From: Isochrysis galbana
Lineage: Eukaryota; Haptophyta; Isochrysidales; Isochrysidaceae
Direction of reading: 5' to 3'
NCBI GenBank assembly: GCA_018136815.1
Contig: CM030937.1
Span: forward strand, 3,027,820 to 3,091,819
DNA: 64,000 nucleotides
Below, piece by piece: positions 59,454 to 64,000 of the stretch; position 1 is the stretch's first letter; every line of letters starts with the position of its first letter. The notes under the pieces were generated by a model that worked only from the letters and a program-made list of their open reading frames with translations, did no database searches and was not told where the DNA came from. The translations under genes and the position numbers were made by a program.

Positions 59454-61440
59454 ATGTCGGTGGTAATTTATATTCACAAAAAGGACGTTTCTTTCACGTA
59501 TACATGGGCCCTCCTTGAGATCCGCGACGAAAAAGTCCGTGGCGGTGTGGCGGCCCGCACGCGCATGGCGAGCAGAGGTGAGCCATGCTGCCATGCCTGC
59601 CGCTGCACGCTGCACTTGCCTGCGCTCGTGTGTGAGCCCGTGAGCCCGCCTCCCTACTCCCTACTCACAGGCAAGCGCCATTGCACGCGCCAACACGGGT
59701 CGCTCACGGAGGGCGACAGTCTCCTCCCCCACGAGGATGGCGTTCACCCTTCGCAGCGACGCGAGCGCGCAGTCGAGGCCGTGGAGGACGAGGAGGCGAG
59801 GCGAGACATCACCGACGACAGCGACGAGGCAGACGAGGAAGACGAGCACCTGAACATCTCCTCGTCGCGCCGCGTCAACATGATCATGGACTCCGACGAG
59901 GAGAGCGACAACGACTTGGGCGTCTCCGACGTTGACCTGACCAAGGAGGCGGTGAGCATCGGTGCAGCAATGGCCCACAAGGACCTGGGTCATTGCACCA
60001 TCAAACACTACGGCATGGGCACGATGTACGCGAACACCGGCCGCGTGCAGGTTGAGTACTTCTCTGTGGAGGAGCAGAGGCGTTTGACGCGCTGGGTGCG
60101 ACGCGATGACCTGCGACCGAGAGCATCAACGTCGAGGGAGGGTGCCGCGTCGACCGCCTCCAACATACCTTCCACCTCGCCGGGCACAACGACGAGGGAC
60201 AGCGGAACGACGAGGGACAGCAGCACAGCATCGTCTGGGGGCGAGCCTACGGATGCCTCGCCTCAGTTGGCGGCTCATGAAAGAGATAGGCGGATGAAGC
60301 AGCTGCCCCCAGTTGGGGTACGCGGTGCTCGACGAGTCGACGAGGCATTGCGCGAAAGACGCCGGAGCCGAAGCAGGTGACCCCCACGGACCGCATCAAG
60401 CAGAATCCCGACGAGACGTTCATCGTGTCTGGCTCAAAGATATTTTGTCGGGCTTGCAAGGAGGAGGTCTCCCTGACCTACTCCATTGTCAAAGGTCACA
60501 TTGCGTCGAAAAAACACCAAACGAATGTTGTTGCGTACAACAAGGCGCAGGAGACGAAAGAAGAGACCAAGTCCTTCATGTCTGACTACTTCAAATTGTA
60601 TCCCGACGAGGTGGGCAGCAGCGTTGATCTCGAGACTATCGCCTACCGATGGGAGGTTGTTGAGGTTTGCCTGGAGAGTGGTATCCCACTGGACAGGGTG
60701 AAAGGGCGTCTGCGGGGGCTGTTTGAGAAAGGTGGGAGGTCGCTGACGGATAACTCAAATCTGAAGACATACATTCCTAAGATTCAGGCCAAAGAGGTCG
60801 ATCGCCTTCGAGAGGAGATTCGTGGGCAGTTTCTTACGATCACCTTCGACGGGACCACGCGCCTGGGCGAAGCCACGAGCATTTGCGGTCGTTTCGTGGA
60901 CTCAGACTTTAGCGCCATCAGCATCCGCCTGCTCAGCTTGGATACGGTGCAAAAGCACATGGATGGGGCAGGACTTTTTCGTCACATCTCGAGCTCCATG
61001 CGCAAGATCAACGTCGATCCTGATTGTGTCGTCGGGTTTGCACGGGATAGCTGTGCCACGAATAGTGCAGCATGTCACAGGCTGTTGGACTTGTGTCCGA
61101 ACGCGGTTGATACGCTGTGCGCCTCGCACACGTTGCAGCACACTGGGGAGCACATGGAGCTCTCAGTACTTGAAGACTTTCTGACACCATGGCTGACGCT
61201 GATTTCTCACACACAAGGCGCCCGCACTCTTTGGTTGGAGATGATGAAGGTGAGCATGAAAGGCTACTCCAAAATCCGCTGGTGGTCCCGGTGGGAAGTG
61301 ATGAAGCAGCTAGCGGAGCACTTTGGCGATTTGGAAAGTTTGTCCACAAGTTGAAAGAGAGTGGGATTGGTGATGCAACTACCAAGGCGATGGCTCTAGT
61401 CATGCAGACACAGAAACGGCAGCTGCAATTGGAGCTGGCC
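59454..61440 (+). pseudogene. hAT transposase, N-terminal half, copy 1
   Basis: The frame 59454-60380 (308 aa) opens at an ATG and contains an acidic region and a V-E-Y-F-S-V-E-E-Q block. The frame then shifts to 60377-61354, which carries a BED-type zinc finger, F-C-R-A-C-K-E-E-V ... H-I-A-S-K-K-H, followed by Y-I-P-K-I, I-T-F-D-G-T-T-R, and C-V-V-G-F-A-R-D, with L-C-A-S-H-T-L as hAT RNase-H-like landmarks. Another shift near 61335 is needed to reach K-F-V-H-K-L-K-E-S-G-I-G-D-A-T-T-K-A-M, which overlaps the start of copy 2. After 61440 the reading is lost in another repeat. So at least two frameshifts plus truncation. Together with copy 2 it shows most of a hAT transposase of one family, but no intact gene exists here. 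Confidence 0.82.
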
Positions 61441-61449
61441 CTTGCCAAC

Positions 61450-61990
61450 CCAGGAAAAACACTCCGACACTCGCCCCGCGACTTTCTCACGTAACTCGAC
61501 TAAAATCAAACCCAAACACTCCGGCCAGACGACGGCGGACGACGATCAGAAGGCGATCTGTCGGCGATCCCGTCTGGAAGGGAAATCGCACCATAACGGA
61601 AACGAGGGGCAATCCTGCCGCACAGGATTCCAAAAGACTTACCGAATAAGACGAGAGAAGTGCGGTGTGCCTAAGGCCTAAGGGGGAGATGCGAAGAGAT
61701 TGCACACTTAAACCTGATTGCAATCACTGAAGTAGATAGAGAAACGCGGGGAAGATAGCGCGAATTAAATAACCTATTTGCGAGGCGCCTAGGAGGAAGA
61801 AAGGTGGGGAAACTTCCCTTCTCTTCGAGGGAAAGAGAGAGGGCGCTCCACAACCCAAGATCCCATGCGTCCAAGCGAAGCTTTTGACCGAGGACGAGCG
61901 AGGAGCAGCAGCGAATTATAACGATAAATACCGAGCGACGAAGAGCGCGAAGAGAAGCCTAACCAGTGTCGATTCGCGAATGCGACAGCG
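61450..61990 (-). repeat. Inverted copy of the 45539-46200 repeat
   Basis: The right end (61985-61965) is TCGCATTCGCGAATCGAC in reverse, as at 45540. About 250 bp match; the left part (61450-61700) diverges. It truncates hAT copy 1 at 61440. Confidence 0.7.
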
Positions 61991-62257
61991 ATGTTGCGAC
62001 ATTTCTCTCGCACTGGACTAAGCCCCTTCCCGCCTTCCTTCCCCTCCTCTTCCAATTCCCACAACTTTCCATGAGCCGTGTGGCTAAACAATTGGTATCG
62101 TTCATAAAGCCTTCTGATTTTGTTTGCAAGTTTTCTATAGTCTATAGGAAAGAATATTTTATTTGTATCCTCGAATCAAAAAGGCTCTGGTATCGTGCGT
62201 GCGGGAGCCTCCATGCAGGCCGGTGTCACGGCACCTCTCGCCGGTCGTCTCGTCATC
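61991..62257. other. Spacer, no gene seen
   Basis: Lies next to the TLDc gene stop. No recognised coding. Confidence 0.35.
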
Positions 62258-64000
62258 TCACATGTACTCTAGACCTCTCCCCACATTAAGCAGCCCAACG
62301 ATCCACGAGTCGCTCTCTGCGAGTTTGGAGGCGCCCATATCGTTCTTTTCGCGGAGAAGGAAAGAGCGTGCAGTGCGGCGCCGATGCTCATCCCTTGCAT
62401 CTTGACGCTGGATCTGCTCTCGTTCGGCCGCCTCGCCGCCAGTTCCCCAAACCTCAACCCTATGCGGAATAGTAGTGATGGGGAGGGCGGAGGGCGTCGA
62501 GTAGGCGTTGAGATGCAGCCACCCCATGCAGGCATCCCCGTGTGTATGCGTTTCGTACAAGTGGGAACGGGACGCATCCTGGGCCCCTTTTCTAGATGCA
62601 GGATCATTGGCTTGGGCCAATCATTCGGATGGCTTCGAAATGCATATAGGCTGGCTCACCGGTCAACATGAAAGTTTGTGTCTGACGCGAGAAGACCGTC
62701 AACGTAGGTTTCGCACGCGGATGAGCAGGTGCCATGCTCGAGAGAAGGGTCGAGCCAAAGCCGCGGCGATGAGAGAGTCCCTCCGAATCCCAAACCGCGC
62801 CGAAGGCCGCGCTTGTTGTTGAGGTAAACAAAGTTTCGCCCTGTAGTAGAGGTCGCACGTGGGCTGCCACCAATTGAGCCCAGAGGGCCTCCACTTGCGG
62901 CAGTGACGGCAGAGGCGGCTAATGCTGCCCGCCCGCAACTCTCTGCTCCGTACGTCTTGGCACGAAAGACTTGAAATGCGGGCGCTAATCTGACCAAGCA
63001 ACACCCGTCATTACCAAAGAACAAGCCGTGCGCAGCATCACGTGGGACAAGGAGGCCGTTTGCGGCAAACCCTGCAAATGTTGCACCGGATGGCTCGCGA
63101 AGCACAACGAGAGTGCCGCCACGATAGAGTGCAGTCCGCTGTGTGAGCATGTGAAGCGAGCGACCATGGAGATTGCTCGAGAACAAGCGCGAGAACCCGA
63201 GGAAGTCGACATCGAGAGCTAGCGAGAGCAACCACCGCCACTCGCGGCATAGGAGAAGCTTGTCAGACCCGAATTGTTCCACGTTTTCGGATCCAACATC
63301 ATCGGATGATGACGCGCCCGTGGAATCACGCGCCGCGTCAGCAACCGTATCAAAGCCAAAAGGCTCAATAGCTGGAGCTACAGACCACTCGCTCTCTCTC
63401 GCAGTGGTCACTGTAACTGGCTTGGTCACCACCTCTCTTGAATTGCTTGAGCGGAGCCATTGGCGAAGCGTATCAGGACCAAGGCTAAGGAGCTTTTCGA
63501 GGCTCGGAGGACCACTCCGCTGCCTCGCACGCTCCTCGGCCGCCTGTCTCGCAGCCTCCATTGCGTCACTGGATGCAAACCAATGTACTACACGCGTTGA
63601 GAGCACATGTGAGAGCAACGGGAGTGTGCGGGCACTCCATGAGGCGAAGGTGTTGGAATCTGCGTCTGCACTGATGGCGGCCGTTGCCAAACGGAAGGGT
63701 TCCACATTTGAAGGCGGAGCTCCAGTATCTAGGGTGAAGGCTGCCGTTAGGGTTTGCATTGGCCCGGGCCCTAGAACCCGCCAGAGCCAATCAGTGCGGA
63801 TGGCTGCGTCCGAGCTATTGCATGCCTCGACCGCAGCGACGAGGCTTTTTGAGGAGATGGAATCATTCGACGAGGAGCTCGATGCTCCCTCCGCCAAGAC
63901 CAAATGCCACCAGCTATCTGCCACTTCCGGGCAGCCCTGTAGGTTACTGCTCCGCCACACTGCCTCGAGGTGGCTTACAAATTGGCAGCGCGTGAGGTCG
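62258..64000 (-). CDS. TLDc-domain protein, 5' end outside window
   Basis: The frame is open at the right edge, so the N-terminus is missing. Last exon 62258-62459 and previous exon 62660-64000+ are joined by a 199-nt GT-AG intron (62461-62659, boundaries within a base or so). The TLDc domain starts near W-R-W-L-L-S-L-A-L-D and includes F-S-S-N-L-H-G-R-S-L-H-M-L, V-L-R-E-P-S-G-A-T-F-A-G-F-A, G-L-F-F-G-N-D-G-C-C-L-V, N-F-V-Y-L-N and L-W-L-D-P-S-L-E-H-G. It ends with F-H-V-D-R (exon junction) V-E-V-W-G, the usual close of this domain. TLDc proteins occur with TBC or EF-hand domains and interact with the vacuolar H+-ATPase or act in oxidative-stress responses. The region before the domain (about 63960-63350) contains an alpha-helical, low-complexity stretch with no second domain recognised. 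Confidence 0.88.

Overview
The window looks like a nuclear chromosome segment of a unicellular photosynthetic eukaryote with a secondary, red-lineage plastid. A haptophyte-like alga is my best guess, but this is inference. The reasons: genes carry GT-AG spliceosomal introns (GH27 galactosidase, PUS7, hemC, eL43, Yippee, EF-hand, TLDc); gene density is low, with many transposable elements; long C or G homopolymer tracts flank several genes; and two proteins of plastid pathways (hemC product, fibrillin) begin with a signal-peptide-like stretch followed by a G-S-A-F or T-G-S-F motif, as in bipartite plastid targeting peptides. The mix of hAT transposons, a LINE-type element and a bacterial-type DNA methyltransferase fits this picture.

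Genes from left to right: a DUF2358 protein (786-1703, minus); a seven-exon GH27 alpha-galactosidase (3034-5397); a two-exon coiled-coil protein of unknown family (6962-8171, minus); a cold-shock-domain protein (12064-12606); a broken GNAT acetyltransferase beside a tiny membrane-anchored cysteine-knot protein (15366-16114); a DUF3712-like signal-anchored protein (16897-18456); a DGAT2-type acyltransferase (20969-21982); a plastid fibrillin (25887-26606, minus); ribosomal protein eL43 (28155-28644); pseudouridine synthase PUS7/TruD (32621-35427); a stand-alone C5 DNA methyltransferase (37550-39229, minus); a Yippee-like protein (40116-40884); an LRR protein (42321-43574, minus); a small basic protein (49373-49660, minus); porphobilinogen deaminase (50522-51776); a zinc-ribbon membrane protein (54074-54718, minus); a PTRHD1-like protein (56826-57437, minus); an EF-hand protein (58262-58993, minus); and a TLDc-domain protein cut by the right edge (62258-64000, minus).

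Between them lie mobile elements, many in several copies. (i) hAT transposons: two complementary transposase pseudogenes (59454-61440 and 46983-48695), a C-terminal relic of another lineage (14921-15140), and a 1.2-kb deletion derivative (29768-30986) with a perfect 8-bp target duplication that keeps only an ORF for the dimerization domain. (ii) A family with GGGCGGTCAAACAG inverted termini (8473-11351 plus several isolated ends). (iii) Pieces of one LINE-like element (5838, 13575, 23530, 44283). (iv) A SINE-like or composite retroposon family, one copy of which (13967-14724) has a 19-bp target duplication. (v) Two probable MITEs (22323-22828 and 36448-36832).

The housekeeping genes form no operon or obvious pathway cluster. 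The most unusual items are the transposon-like intron inside a hAT transposase (47332-48008), the solo-dimerization-domain hAT, the bacterial-type methyltransferase, and the virus-like GNAT/cystine-knot pair. Exon boundaries were inferred by eye from frame continuity and GT-AG signals.
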